A stretch of DNA of 14,494 bases from Ruminococcus sp. GTDB taxonomy: Bacteria > Bacillota > Clostridia > Oscillospirales > Ruminococcaceae. The stretch spans positions 1-14,494 of the forward strand of contig DNLQ01000034.1 of NCBI GenBank assembly GCA_003488415.1, written 5' to 3'. Shown piece by piece: positions 1 to 8,541 of the stretch; the first letter of the stretch is position 1, and every line of letters begins with the position of its first letter. A program made the translations under genes and the position numbers. Under the pieces are notes generated by a model. The model saw only the letters and a list, made by a program, of their open reading frames with translations, searched no databases and had not been told where the DNA came from.

Positions 1-3000
1 AACGTTGACTCCTCTGTGTTCGGGAGTCCTACCATTCTCTCCTGAGATGTACTTCTGCTCAGCCACAGAGGGTTCCATGAACCTGCGGCAGAATTGCTGA
101 ATGTGCCGTCTTCTCTGAATGGGATATCTATCGGATCCTCGGAACCGAGTACCTTCTGATACAGATAACCATTATATACGAAGAAATATGCTGTTTTTGG
201 AGTAAGAATGTATCCGCTTGGCTGGCTTTTCTCAGTTATCTTGTAGATATGGTCAATCGAGCCAGTTCCGGAATTGTACGCAGCCTTTACGATAGTGCCG
301 TTTGGCAGATCTGCCACGTCGCCCTCAGCTACGGTGAAACCGCTTGCTGAAGATGTGAAACGATGTCCTTCACCATTGGCTACTCCCTGCTTATCAGCAA
401 TATTTACTGATACTTCTATGAGCTCCAGACCTGCGTTTTCAAGAACGATAGTCTCGTCATCCTCGTCTACCTTCTTCAGTGAGATAGCCTCACTGTTAAT
501 GAAGGAGTAAGGATCATCGGTTGCTGTAATGTTGATCGAAGGATCAACAGGTGAATTGCCCTCGAACAGCCAGTAGTTGCTGGTGCCCTGGAGCTTGCGG
601 AGAATGAATCTATCCTGTACTGCTGCGAGCTCTGACTCTGAGAGCTCAACGCCGTTCTTTGTTCCGCCTGTGATAGTTGCACCGGAATTTGTGAATCTGT
701 AGATATTCTCAGTACCGTTGTCATCTATCTTATAGGTGTTTTCTGAAAAGACAAGAGGTGAATATGTCTTTTCTGAGACCTTATCTGTCTCAGCGAAAGA
801 TGACTTGTCGCCGTAGTACTTTACTACTGCGGTCTTGTAGGTCATATCTCTCGTTTCTGGCTCTTCTTTAGGAGCATTTTTCGCATAAGTCTTGGGATCC
901 TCAGTTACTACCTTATGATAGGTGTACTCTGTGGGATCAGGTTCAGAAGTATTATCAAAAATAACAACACTACCAGAAGAATTTGTATTCTTTGTAATAC
1001 TGTTGGAGGGAGTTCCATTATCCTTATAAGATACAGTTCCATCTCCGGTGGTATTGACAACAATTTTGTAAATTATGGCTTTAGCATTGTTTAAATCATT
1101 ATCATTGATCAGTCCACCAGAACATGGTTTTGTTACAGGATTGAAAGAGTAGATCACCTTGTTTATTGTGACGTTTTCAGAAGGAATGATATCATATGCT
1201 TCCTTCAAATAATAATAATTATTATTGCTTGAATCAGACACATTATATACTTCTATCTCTCCATCAGATGTAACAGTATAGCTCTTCGTAGGTCCACCCC
1301 AATTGCTTTTAAGGGTGATTTCGCCAGAATCGCCGTCCAAAGTCACATTAACGGTCATGCTCTTTACTTCACTACCATTTTGTGTTACAGGACCAAACGC
1401 TCTGGGATCAACTTTTCCACCATCAGTTAAACCATACTCCTGATCGTTATAATAGAATGTAACAGAATTGATAGCGGCATCACCAGAAGCGCTAAACGAA
1501 TCTTCATATGGATCATACGTGCACTGTTTGCCATAATCGAACTGTACGTTTCCTATAGCCTCAAAGTCTCCAAGTCTCCAGGTGCCGTCTGTTGACGGGG
1601 AGAGTGTTCCGCTTACAGCCTGTGCGCCGTACTGGTCTGCCAGATCAGCGTCGACTTCCGTTGTGGGAGTCATTGTGGTGCCGTCATATGTATAGATAAG
1701 ATCAGGCTTTTGATACACTCTGATATTATCTGTCTCATACTTGGCTGTCTGCTTATCTCCCTCGCTTACCTCAAAGTAGTAGCTCTTATCGGACTTCTTA
1801 TATCCTGAAGGAGCACTTATCTCCTTGACTACATACTTTCCCTTGCCGGGAACGTTGATGTGAAGTGTGGAGTTTGTAGAAGTAGTGGAAGATACCAGAC
1901 TCTCTGTTCCGTCTCCAGCTATCTTATAGAGTCCGATCTCTGCGCCGGGAAGGAATGATCCTTCGTCGCTTGAGAACTTGTCAACATCTATAGTATAGGA
2001 TGCAGAGGTTCCGAGAATAGAGATAGGACCTTCAAAAGGTCTGTAACCAAACTCCATTGTGCCTTCAAAACTTTTTGCAATTATAGCACCAGAAAGATGT
2101 CCGTGATTACGTGCCCATTTCGGCTGCGGTCCATCCCATACTGTAATTCTTGAATTTCTGCCAAATTTCAAATCAGCAAGAAACGCCTGATCAGTAATGT
2201 GCGCATAAGGCGCAAGAATAGTACCCTGCATAGAACCGCCGAACAAAATAGTATCTTTAGCATTTGGAAAGTTCCAAAGCAGCGAAGTAACGCCATAATG
2301 ATTATTACTATAGGATGCATCAGGACGTCCAATTATAATATCATTGACGGTTACTACTTTATCGCCGTTCTTCGGTACATCAATATCATGTCCGTCAGTT
2401 GTAAGATCATACAGCGGAACGCTGATATTAACAACCTTATGCGTAACACCTTCAGTTTTATTCTTTTCAGGAATCTTCTGTTCCGTGCCTTCCTCCATTA
2501 CATTAACTACAATAAAGGAATTGTACCACGTTTCTTCACCTACAGAATTTCCTTCCAAAGGGATAGTCTCTTTTCTGCCGTTAGGATCAGTCAACTTTGG
2601 AATATTCTTGAACTCAACATAAACCGCTTCTTTGAAAAGCTGGTATTCATCAGAGTCAAGTGTACAATATACCGTATCAACAGGAACATTAGAATCGCCT
2701 GTGTATTCAAGTACAACTGATTTCTGTCCATCCTTTGTACTCTCATATACCGTGAATTGATCTTCTTTAGAAGCCAAAGAAGCACTTCTATCCTTAAGCA
2801 TATCATATTGATAATCAAAATCAATAAGGTTAGCATTATATATGCGACCTTCATAAGAAGAATAATTATCACGTGCATAATCTACACCCGCATCACTTAC
2901 TAATACGATCTTGTTATTTGTCGGAGCATCTTTATTAGTTCCATTACCTTCATATCCAGATTCAAGATTGAGATTACTCATCACCGGATCAGGATACCTT

Positions 3001-3509
3001 GAATTAGGATTTGCCCCCCAGATGACATGAGCAAAACCATTGCTATGAATTAGTTTTTCTAATTCAACGCCCCAAAGGAATGCACCATACTGATTACTCT
3101 GGAAATGTCCTTTACCGAACTCGTAGCGCCAACCAGTGCTGTATTCCTCCAACTTACCTCCGTCAAATGATCCTCCTACAGCAATACGTCCTTCTGCATC
3201 GGAATCATGAGGAACGAAATACTCGTCCATGAACACTGAAAACTGCGAAGCAATACCGAGAGCATAAGCATTCTCGTAGTTTACGAGGGTACTTGCTGCG
3301 TCAGCGCCTCTTAGCGGATTTGACATATCATCCCCGATAAGCAGTGTAACATCATCAATAGTCTTAGTGTAATTGAGGTTATTGACATCTGTCGCATTGG
3401 TTCTGAAAACATCTCCGCCTACGTTAAGTCCGCTTGGGATCGAGTAGGAAATCGCAAGCAAAGCAGAAGTTACGCCGCTCAGCAATCGCTTCCCAAAAGA
3501 TTTTTTCAT
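1..3509 (-). CDS. Choice-of-anchor-A / SpaA-domain surface protein, C-terminus outside window
   Basis: A continuous minus-strand reading frame runs from ATG at 3509 off the window start, giving 1169 complete codons with no stop. Residues 1-35 look like a signal peptide (MKK..KR, then a hydrophobic stretch), so the product should be exported. Residues about 80-495 match the choice-of-anchor-A domain: NAYALGIASQFSVF at the start, GRIAVGG at 107-113, GSMQGTILAPYA near 425-436 and GHLSGAIIAKSFEG near its end. A SpaA/Cna-B type domain follows at about 505-600, with K511 as candidate isopeptide lysine and E563 in the KEISAPSGY motif. Residues about 655-860 are not recognised. A second SpaA-like domain lies at about 1008-1120 (LKKVDEDDE, then E1093 in TEKSQPSGY). 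The family is known for cell-surface adhesin-like proteins; the sorting signal is not visible here. The start is supported by AGGGTG seven bases upstream. The exact ligand cannot be told. Confidence 0.88.
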   Translation of the reverse strand, partial: MKKSFGKRLLSGVTSALLAISYSIPSGLNVGGDVFRTNATDVNNLNYTKTIDDVTLLIGDDMSNPLRGADAASTLVNYENAYALGIASQFSVFMDEYFVPHDSDAEGRIAVGGSFDGGKLEEYSTGWRYEFGKGHFQSNQYGAFLWGVELEKLIHSNGFAHVIWGANPNSRYPDPVMSNLNLESGYEGNGTNKDAPTNNKIVLVSDAGVDYARDNYSSYEGRIYNANLIDFDYQYDMLKDRSASLASKEDQFTVYESTKDGQKSVVLEYTGDSNVPVDTVYCTLDSDEYQLFKEAVYVEFKNIPKLTDPNGRKETIPLEGNSVGEETWYNSFIVVNVMEEGTEQKIPEKNKTEGVTHKVVNISVPLYDLTTDGHDIDVPKNGDKVVTVNDIIIGRPDASYSNNHYGVTSLLWNFPNAKDTILFGGSMQGTILAPYAHITDQAFLADLKFGRNSRITVWDGPQPKWARNHGHLSGAIIAKSFEGTMEFGYRPFEGPISILGTSASYTIDVDKFSSDEGSFLPGAEIGLYKIAGDGTESLVSSTTSTNSTLHINVPGKGKYVVKEISAPSGYKKSDKSYYFEVSEGDKQTAKYETDNIRVYQKPDLIYTYDGTTMTPTTEVDADLADQYGAQAVSGTLSPSTDGTWRLGDFEAIGNVQFDYGKQCTYDPYEDSFSASGDAAINSVTFYYNDQEYGLTDGGKVDPRAFGPVTQNGSEVKSMTVNVTLDGDSGEITLKSNWGGPTKSYTVTSDGEIEVYNVSDSSNNNYYYLKEAYDIIPSENVTINKVIYSFNPVTKPCSGGLINDNDLNNAKAIIYKIVVNTTGDGTVSYKDNGTPSNSITKNTNSSGSVVIFDNTSEPDPTEYTYHKVVTEDPKTYAKNAPKEEPETRDMTYKTAVVKYYGDKSSFAETDKVSEKTYSPLVFSENTYKIDDNGTENIYRFTNSGATITGGTKNGVELSESELAAVQDRFILRKLQGTSNYWLFEGNSPVDPSINITATDDPYSFINSEAISLKKVDEDDETIVLENAGLELIEVSVNIADKQGVANGEGHRFTSSASGFTVAEGDVADLPNGTIVKAAYNSGTGSIDHIYKITEKSQPSGYILTPKTAYFFVYNGYLYQKVLGSEDPIDIPFREDGTFSNSAAGSWNPLWLSRSTSQERMVGLPNTEEST

Positions 3510-3548
3510 AAACTTTCACCCTTTCTACTTATAATAGTATATCTATGT

Positions 3549-3591
3549 AAAAAAAGTCTTTTGTCACCCCCGCGAGTGGACACAGGGAGAC
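3549..3591 (-). promoter_or_regulatory. Terminator-like hairpin in the leader of the surface-protein gene
   Basis: Read on the minus strand, GTCT (3588-3591) can pair with AGAC (3556-3559), and TGTCCAC (3576-3582) with GTGACA (3562-3567) with one bulge. Seven T residues follow directly (3549-3555). It sits between the predicted promoter and the start codon, where a conditional terminator would act. A CCC at 3585-3587 could alternatively pair with the G-run of the loop. The stem is interrupted, so function is inference. Confidence 0.35.
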
Positions 3592-3612
3592 AGCCGCAGC
3601 TTTTATAACACA

Positions 3613-3641
3613 ATTATATCACAAAGCCATCACCATTTCAA
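3613..3641 (-). promoter_or_regulatory. Sigma-A type promoter with extended -10 for the surface-protein gene
   Basis: On the minus strand TTGAAA (3636-3641) is followed after 17 bases by a perfect TATAAT (3613-3618), preceded by TGA, which makes an extended -10. The predicted start near 3606 gives a leader of roughly 97 bases before the ATG at 3509. Confidence 0.75.
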
Positions 3642-3910
3642 GCATCTAAACGTTATTTAATGTAAAAATTGTCAAGACTTTTTTATGAAAATTACACAAG
3701 AAAAAGCGTCACAAAAGTGTGCCTCGCCCGATTTTAGTTTTTAACATTAATTTTATTTTTGTTATTACCAAGTGCTGAAAAATCAAGTTAAAATTGCATC
3801 TCTTTTACAGATATTTTTTCTACTATACTCTCGTGTATCTTGTTAATTCAATGAATATCAACTGCATCCGTTCTTTATTTCCCGTTATGAAAGTCTGTCA
3901 TCTGTGAATA

Positions 3911-3939
3911 TTGACCTTTCTGCCATAATCTGCTATAAT
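3911..3939 (+). promoter_or_regulatory. Sigma-A type promoter for the mscS operon
   Basis: TTGACC at 3911-3916, a 17-base spacer, and a perfect TATAAT at 3934-3939. Transcription should start near 3946, about 30 bases before the MscS start codon at 3978. It is the only strong promoter seen ahead of the tightly packed genes up to 9972. Confidence 0.85.
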
Positions 3940-3977
3940 GAAATCATGGAAATCAGAAAACGAAAAGAGGCGGCAGT

Positions 3978-4823
3978 ATGAATACAGGCGATGCAATACA
4001 GGAACAGGTGGAACGTGCTTCCAGCCTACTCACTGATACAGCAGAACATATCCGGAAGGCATTTCCCTCCATTATCGCTGCCATCCTTCTCCTTGCAGCA
4101 GGAATGCTTATTGTCAGGCTGATAACAAGGATAATCGGAAAGGCTACGGACAGGTCAAAAATAGACGGCGCTGCAAAGAACTTTCTCATATCTGTCATAA
4201 GAGTATTCCTGTATGTAATAGTGATTGTAATGGCGCTGTCGGTACTCAACGTCCCTATGTCTTCCATTCTCACCGTACTCGGTGCAGCAGGTCTTGCGGT
4301 CAGTCTCGCTTTGCAGAACTGTCTGACTAACCTCTGCGGAGGATTCATCATTCTCTTTTCCAAGCCCTTCTCCGCCGGAGATACCGTGGAGCTTGACGGC
4401 ACGATCGGTAATGTCTCATCTATCGGCATACTCTACACAAAACTGAAAACTCTCGACGGTAAGACAGTGTATATCCCCAACGGCAAGATCACAGATGCCA
4501 AGATAATCAACTTTACTGCCGATCCCGCAAGACGAATTGATCTTACCTTTAATATAGCCTATTCCGCAGATTTCGCAAGCGCACGCCGCATCATTATGGA
4601 TGTTATCAAAGAGAACAAACTGCTCCTGTCATCACCGGAACCGGTGGTACGCATGAGCAGTCTGAACGAAAACTCTGTAACTGTCGATGTCCTTGTGTGG
4701 ACTGCAAACGACAACTACTTCACCGCCCGTTACGATTTGACTGAAGGCGTCAAAGCAGCCTTCGACCGTGAAGGCATCGAGATACCTTTCAGACAACTGG
4801 ACGTTCATCTGAAGAACGACTGA
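3978..4823 (+). CDS. mscS: Small-conductance mechanosensitive channel, MscS family
   Basis: A 281-residue membrane channel that opens under membrane tension and releases ions and small solutes during hypo-osmotic shock. Three hydrophobic segments are visible at about 28-50, 68-92 and 95-130. The third is the pore helix, with the Gly/Ala-rich pattern LGAAGLAVSLALQNCLTN (101-118), then GGFIILFSKPFSAGDTVELDG leading into the cytoplasmic beta domain. IPNGKI (166-171) and IINFT match the conserved MscS vestibule region. The length is almost that of the E. coli MscS core protein, so this is the minimal three-helix form. RBS AGAGG (3966-3970) lies seven bases before the ATG. It is first in the operon, and its stop overlaps the RBS of the next gene. 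Family assignment is secure; gating properties are not predictable from sequence. Confidence 0.95.
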   Translation: MNTGDAIQEQVERASSLLTDTAEHIRKAFPSIIAAILLLAAGMLIVRLITRIIGKATDRSKIDGAAKNFLISVIRVFLYVIVIVMALSVLNVPMSSILTVLGAAGLAVSLALQNCLTNLCGGFIILFSKPFSAGDTVELDGTIGNVSSIGILYTKLKTLDGKTVYIPNGKITDAKIINFTADPARRIDLTFNIAYSADFASARRIIMDVIKENKLLLSSPEPVVRMSSLNENSVTVDVLVWTANDNYFTARYDLTEGVKAAFDREGIEIPFRQLDVHLKND

Positions 4824-4836
4824 AAGGAGGCTTGTC

Positions 4837-5712
4837 ATGGCTGCAACAGCTTCTGCAAGAAACCATCGGCATAAACATCGCCGCAGACGCAGGAAGATGC
4901 CGCTTTTCCTGAAACGCCTGCTGACTCTTGCTGCCGTATTCCTGATATGGTGGCTGAACAACTACACCCTGAAGACCGTACATACCTCTCTGCACTCACC
5001 AAAGATAAATGATTCCTTCAGAGCTGTCGTGATCTCCGATCAGCACACCACCAAGGACGGCATCTCCAATGAAGCTATCATCAGCCGTGTGGAGTCCGCA
5101 AAGCCTGACGTCATCTTCGTCCTGGGCGATATGTACTCCAGGAACAGTGAGTGGGAGCTTATTAAAAGGCCTATCGAGCTTATGTCAGACATTACTGCGG
5201 ACGGTTTTCCGGTATACTTCGTCCCCGGCGACCATGATACCAGTAAAAAATACCTTGCGGCTCTCAAGTCAGCAAGAGTACACGTCATGGACTATAAGTC
5301 TGAAAAAACTGATATAAAAGGAACTCCGGTACAGATAATGGGTATAGACAACGTGTACTACAGTCCCACCTTCGATCTTTCAAAGGAGTTTTCAAACGAT
5401 CCCGGAAGGTTCAATATACTTCTTGCACATATACCGAACTATAACGCCTTCGCAGCCTTTGGTGCAGACCTCACCCTTTCCGCAGATACTCACGGCGGTA
5501 TGACAAGACTTCCTTTTATAGGTCCGGTCTATGACAGAACTTCCCAGACACTCTTCCCTAAACTGCATAATAACGAATTATACGATAAAGGCTGGTTCAG
5601 CTATGACGGCGGAAAACTGTTCATCACCTCCGGTATAGGCGCCTCACCTGCACCAATAAGATTCTGGAACCGCCCGGAAATAGTGGTGATAGACTTCAAG
5701 CACGATGATTAA
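4837..5712 (+). CDS. Membrane-anchored calcineurin-like metallophosphoesterase (YkuE/YaeI-like)
   Basis: A 291-residue protein. A very basic N-terminus (HRHKHRRRRRK, 10-20) is followed by one hydrophobic segment at about 25-42, suggesting a signal anchor with the catalytic domain outside the membrane. Metallophosphoesterase motifs are in order: SDQH with D68 and H70, GD at 97-98, GDHD at 131-134 where most relatives have GNHD/E, AHIP with H198, and ADTHGG with D217 and H219 where most have GHTHGG. Related proteins cleave phosphodiesters or pyrophosphates, including lipid-linked ones; the substrate here is unknown. Two ligand positions hold Asp in place of Asn and His, so metal preference or activity may differ. 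RBS AAAGGAGG overlaps the stop of the upstream channel gene with six bases to the ATG, implying coupled translation. Confidence 0.88.
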   Translation: MAATASARNHRHKHRRRRRKMPLFLKRLLTLAAVFLIWWLNNYTLKTVHTSLHSPKINDSFRAVVISDQHTTKDGISNEAIISRVESAKPDVIFVLGDMYSRNSEWELIKRPIELMSDITADGFPVYFVPGDHDTSKKYLAALKSARVHVMDYKSEKTDIKGTPVQIMGIDNVYYSPTFDLSKEFSNDPGRFNILLAHIPNYNAFAAFGADLTLSADTHGGMTRLPFIGPVYDRTSQTLFPKLHNNELYDKGWFSYDGGKLFITSGIGASPAPIRFWNRPEIVVIDFKHDD

Positions 5713-5721
5713 GGAGCAGAT

Positions 5722-6948
5722 ATGACTGATATTATTATTATTGGCGGAGGCGCTTCCGGTCTTACGGCGGCAATATCCGCAAAAGAGACAGAACCTGATG
5801 CGGAGGTCGTAATCGCTGAGAGACTCAGCCGTGTGGGAAAAAAGATACTCGCTACAGGCAACGGAAGGTGCAATCTCGGCAACCGTGACATTTCACCCGA
5901 GCATTATCACGGCTCAGTGGACGTTATGCCCGTTATGTCGGCAGTGCCGGATGCTGAAAGATTCTTCCGTGATATCGGCGTACTCACCTGGACAGACGAA
6001 CAGGGCAGGATATACCCATACAGCAATTCTGCCGCTACAGTGCTGAATGCTCTGAGACTGCGCTGTGAACAGACGGGAGTCAAGGAAATATGCGACTTCA
6101 AGGCTGTGGATATCATCCCGGAAAACGGCAGATGGTGCGTTGCTGCGGAGGACGGCAGAGAACTCAGCTGCCGCAGACTTATCATAGCATCAGGCGGTCT
6201 TGCTGATCCCGGCTCAGGCACAGACGGCTCAGTACTGAAACTGCTGCGTGATATGGGGTACAGAGCTTCAAAATACTGCCCGGCAGTAGCTCCGCTCAAA
6301 ACAGAAGCCGCTCTGCTGAAAGGTCTCAGGGGCATACGTGCAAAATGCCGTGTACAGGCTTTTTCCGGAAACGAGCTGCTCCGCACAGAGTACGGCGAGA
6401 TACAGTTCACCGAAACCATGCTCTCAGGTATATGTGTGTTCAATATGGCGTACCTGTGGAGAAAATACGGCATGGGACTGAGACTGTCAGTTGACCTTGC
6501 CCCCGATATTTCCGACCTCGACCTCTGCACTTACCTTATCAACGTACAGAAACAGCGTCCCCTTCTGCCGCTTTCCGAGCTGCTCACAGGTATGTTCCGC
6601 AAGGAACTGGCACAGTATATCATAAAGTCAGCTCTGAAACGCTTTGAACCGGATCAAACCGGAGCTCTCACTGAAAGAGACATTATGCGTGTGGTAAAAC
6701 GCATAAAGGGACTGGAGTTCCCTGTTACCGACTGTGCGCCCTGGAAGAACGCTCAGTCCACCTGCGGCGGTATCTCTGCGGAGTGTATCACTATCGGACT
6801 GCAATCCAGACTGCACAGCGGGCTCTGGTTCTGCGGAGAGACTGTTGATACCGTCGGTGACTGCGGCGGCTTCAATCTCCAGTGGGCATGGGCTTCAGGC
6901 ATACTCGCCGGAAGAAATGCGGCACTTTCCCTGAAAGGCGGTAAATAA
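5722..6948 (+). CDS. FAD-binding flavoprotein, HI0933/YhiN family
   Basis: A 408-residue cytoplasmic flavoprotein of the family often named aminoacetone oxidase-like or YhiN/HI0933. The dinucleotide-binding motif GGGASGLTA is at 8-16, followed by the family signature GKKILATGNGRCNLGN at 39-54. The C-terminal FAD signature near the end reads WFCGETVDTVGDCGGFNLQW, then WASGILAGRNA. Length and motif order are normal for the family. The physiological substrate is not established for most members. The start has AAGGAG (5711-5716) five bases upstream, overlapping the stop of the metallophosphoesterase gene. The stop is followed immediately by the start of a second, unrelated flavoprotein, so both are probably made from one mRNA. 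Confidence 0.92.
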   Translation: MTDIIIIGGGASGLTAAISAKETEPDAEVVIAERLSRVGKKILATGNGRCNLGNRDISPEHYHGSVDVMPVMSAVPDAERFFRDIGVLTWTDEQGRIYPYSNSAATVLNALRLRCEQTGVKEICDFKAVDIIPENGRWCVAAEDGRELSCRRLIIASGGLADPGSGTDGSVLKLLRDMGYRASKYCPAVAPLKTEAALLKGLRGIRAKCRVQAFSGNELLRTEYGEIQFTETMLSGICVFNMAYLWRKYGMGLRLSVDLAPDISDLDLCTYLINVQKQRPLLPLSELLTGMFRKELAQYIIKSALKRFEPDQTGALTERDIMRVVKRIKGLEFPVTDCAPWKNAQSTCGGISAECITIGLQSRLHSGLWFCGETVDTVGDCGGFNLQWAWASGILAGRNAALSLKGGK

Positions 6949-8541
6949 ATGATAAGAGTTAGCGGCATAAGCGTACCGCTGAGCACTGACTTCTCAAAGC
7001 TCCGTGAGCTATGCGTTAAAAAGCTGGGCATTCCGGAACGAAGCCTAAAAACTGTCAGGCTCTCACGAAAGGCTGTGGACGCAAGACGCAGGTCAGACGT
7101 ACACTTCACCATTTCCCTTGATATAACCGCTCAGGGTGAGGATAAACTGCTGAAAAGGCTGAAAAATGCTGCAGCGGTATCTGAGGACAGCTACTCCGTC
7201 CCCGTTCCGGATAAGCTGCCGGAGAATCCGCCGGTAATAGTGGGGTTCGGCCCGGCAGGTATGTTCGCCGCACTGGTACTCGCTCTGGCAGGCGCTCGCC
7301 CCATTGTGCTGGAGCGTGGATATGACGTTGATTCCCGTGTGAAGGCAGTAGAGACTTTCCGCTCAGAGGGCAGGCTGGATCCACGGTGCAATGTTCAGTT
7401 CGGCGAGGGCGGCGCCGGTACTTTCTCCGACGGCAAGCTCACTACAGGTATACGTGACAGGCGCATAGGCTGGATCCTGGAGCAGCTTGTGGAAGCCGGC
7501 GCTCCGGGAGAGATACTGTACCTCGCTAAACCGCATATCGGCACCGATAAACTCCGGGGATGTGTTAAGTCCATACGTGAAAAGGTGATATCCCTCGGAG
7601 GAGAAATACGGTTCGGAGCAAGATTCTGCGGCTACAGCGAGAAGGACGGAAGGATCTGCTCCGCAGAATACGAGGACGGCTGCGGTATGCACACCATCCC
7701 AGCTGACAGCCTTATCCTCGCTTCCGGTCACAGCGCCCGTGATGTATTCGGGCTGCTGCACAGCAGAAAGGTGACGCTGAGTCAGAAGAGCTTCTCGGTA
7801 GGAGTCCGCATTGAACATCTGCGTGAAGATATCGACCGTGCCATGTACGGCAGCTTTGCCGGACATCCTGCTCTGAAAGCCGCTGACTACAAGCTGGCAG
7901 TACACCTCCCCGGCGGCAGAAGTCTGTATACCTTTTGTATGTGTCCCGGCGGATATGTAATGGCTGCGTCCTCTGAGGAGGGCAGGCTTGCCGTGAACGG
8001 CATGAGCTGCTTTGCCCGTGACGCTGAGAACTCCAACAGCGCTCTTCTGGTAGGTATTACTCCCGGAGACTACGGCAGCGATCATCCCCTTGCAGGTATG
8101 TATCTTCAGCGTGAGCTGGAGGAAAAAGCATTCATCGCCGGAGGTTCGGATTACTCTGCTCCCGTCACTACGGTCGGCGGACTTCTGGAAGGGACTGTCC
8201 CTGACCGTTTCGGCAAGGTGAAGCCGTCCTACCGCCCCGGAGTCAGATTCGCCGGACCGGAGGAATACCTCCCGGATTACGTCTGCGCAGCTCTCCGTGA
8301 AGGCATAAAGGCCATGGGCAGGAAGATACCGGGATTCGATTCCCCGGACGCTGTACTCACAGGCATCGAGAGCCGCAGCAGCTCTCCGGTGCGTATCGAC
8401 CGTGACGAGAGCCTGCAGTCAGTATCCCTCCGGGGACTCTATCCCTGCGGCGAGGGCGCAGGCTATGCAGGAGGTATAGTCTCCGCAGCCGTGGACGGTA
8501 TGAAGTGCGCAGAAGCTGTGCTCGGAAAGGAGAGGCTATGA
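6949..8541 (+). CDS. FAD-dependent oxidoreductase, COG2509 family
   Basis: A 530-residue protein. The first 85 or so residues form the small N-terminal domain typical of COG2509 proteins, here with KAVDARRRSDVHFTISLDI at 41-59. A Rossmann motif VGFGPAG follows at 98-104, then LERG at 121-124, and the family signature QFGEGGAGTFSDGKLTTG at 150-167. The C-terminus has GIESRSSSPVRI and YPCGEGAGYAGGIVSAAVDG, the second flavin contact. Members are predicted cytoplasmic FAD-dependent dehydrogenases with no agreed substrate. The ATG directly abuts the upstream stop codon, and an AAAGGCGG just inside the end of the previous gene can serve as RBS. The last four bases overlap the next gene in an ATGA arrangement. 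Family assignment is firm, function open. Confidence 0.9.
   Translation: MIRVSGISVPLSTDFSKLRELCVKKLGIPERSLKTVRLSRKAVDARRRSDVHFTISLDITAQGEDKLLKRLKNAAAVSEDSYSVPVPDKLPENPPVIVGFGPAGMFAALVLALAGARPIVLERGYDVDSRVKAVETFRSEGRLDPRCNVQFGEGGAGTFSDGKLTTGIRDRRIGWILEQLVEAGAPGEILYLAKPHIGTDKLRGCVKSIREKVISLGGEIRFGARFCGYSEKDGRICSAEYEDGCGMHTIPADSLILASGHSARDVFGLLHSRKVTLSQKSFSVGVRIEHLREDIDRAMYGSFAGHPALKAADYKLAVHLPGGRSLYTFCMCPGGYVMAASSEEGRLAVNGMSCFARDAENSNSALLVGITPGDYGSDHPLAGMYLQRELEEKAFIAGGSDYSAPVTTVGGLLEGTVPDRFGKVKPSYRPGVRFAGPEEYLPDYVCAALREGIKAMGRKIPGFDSPDAVLTGIESRSSSPVRIDRDESLQSVSLRGLYPCGEGAGYAGGIVSAAVDGMKCAEAVLGKERL

Larger units (their letters stand above)
3510..3977. other. Divergent intergenic region, 468 bases
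   Basis: No gene was found. It is AT-rich and holds the minus-strand promoter and leader of the surface-protein gene on its left and the plus-strand promoter of the MscS gene on its right. The middle part, about 3680-3900, shows T-rich tracts but no structure that could be assigned. Confidence 0.8.

Noticed and set aside
2199..2720. A 173-codon plus-strand open frame within the surface-protein gene
   Set aside because: It is antisense to a clearly coding frame with recognisable domains, has no RBS and no family motif.
3510..3606. Cyclic di-GMP or another known riboswitch in the surface-protein leader
   Set aside because: The conserved core sequences of the classes I know were not found; only a terminator-like hairpin is supported.
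3670..3675. TTGACA on the minus strand as a second -35 box for the surface-protein gene
   Set aside because: Nothing resembling a -10 lies 16-18 bases downstream; the TTGAAA/TATAAT pair nearer the gene is far better.
7363..8085. A 240-codon minus-strand open frame
   Set aside because: It lies antisense to the COG2509 flavoprotein and reflects its codon bias; no motif or promoter supports it.
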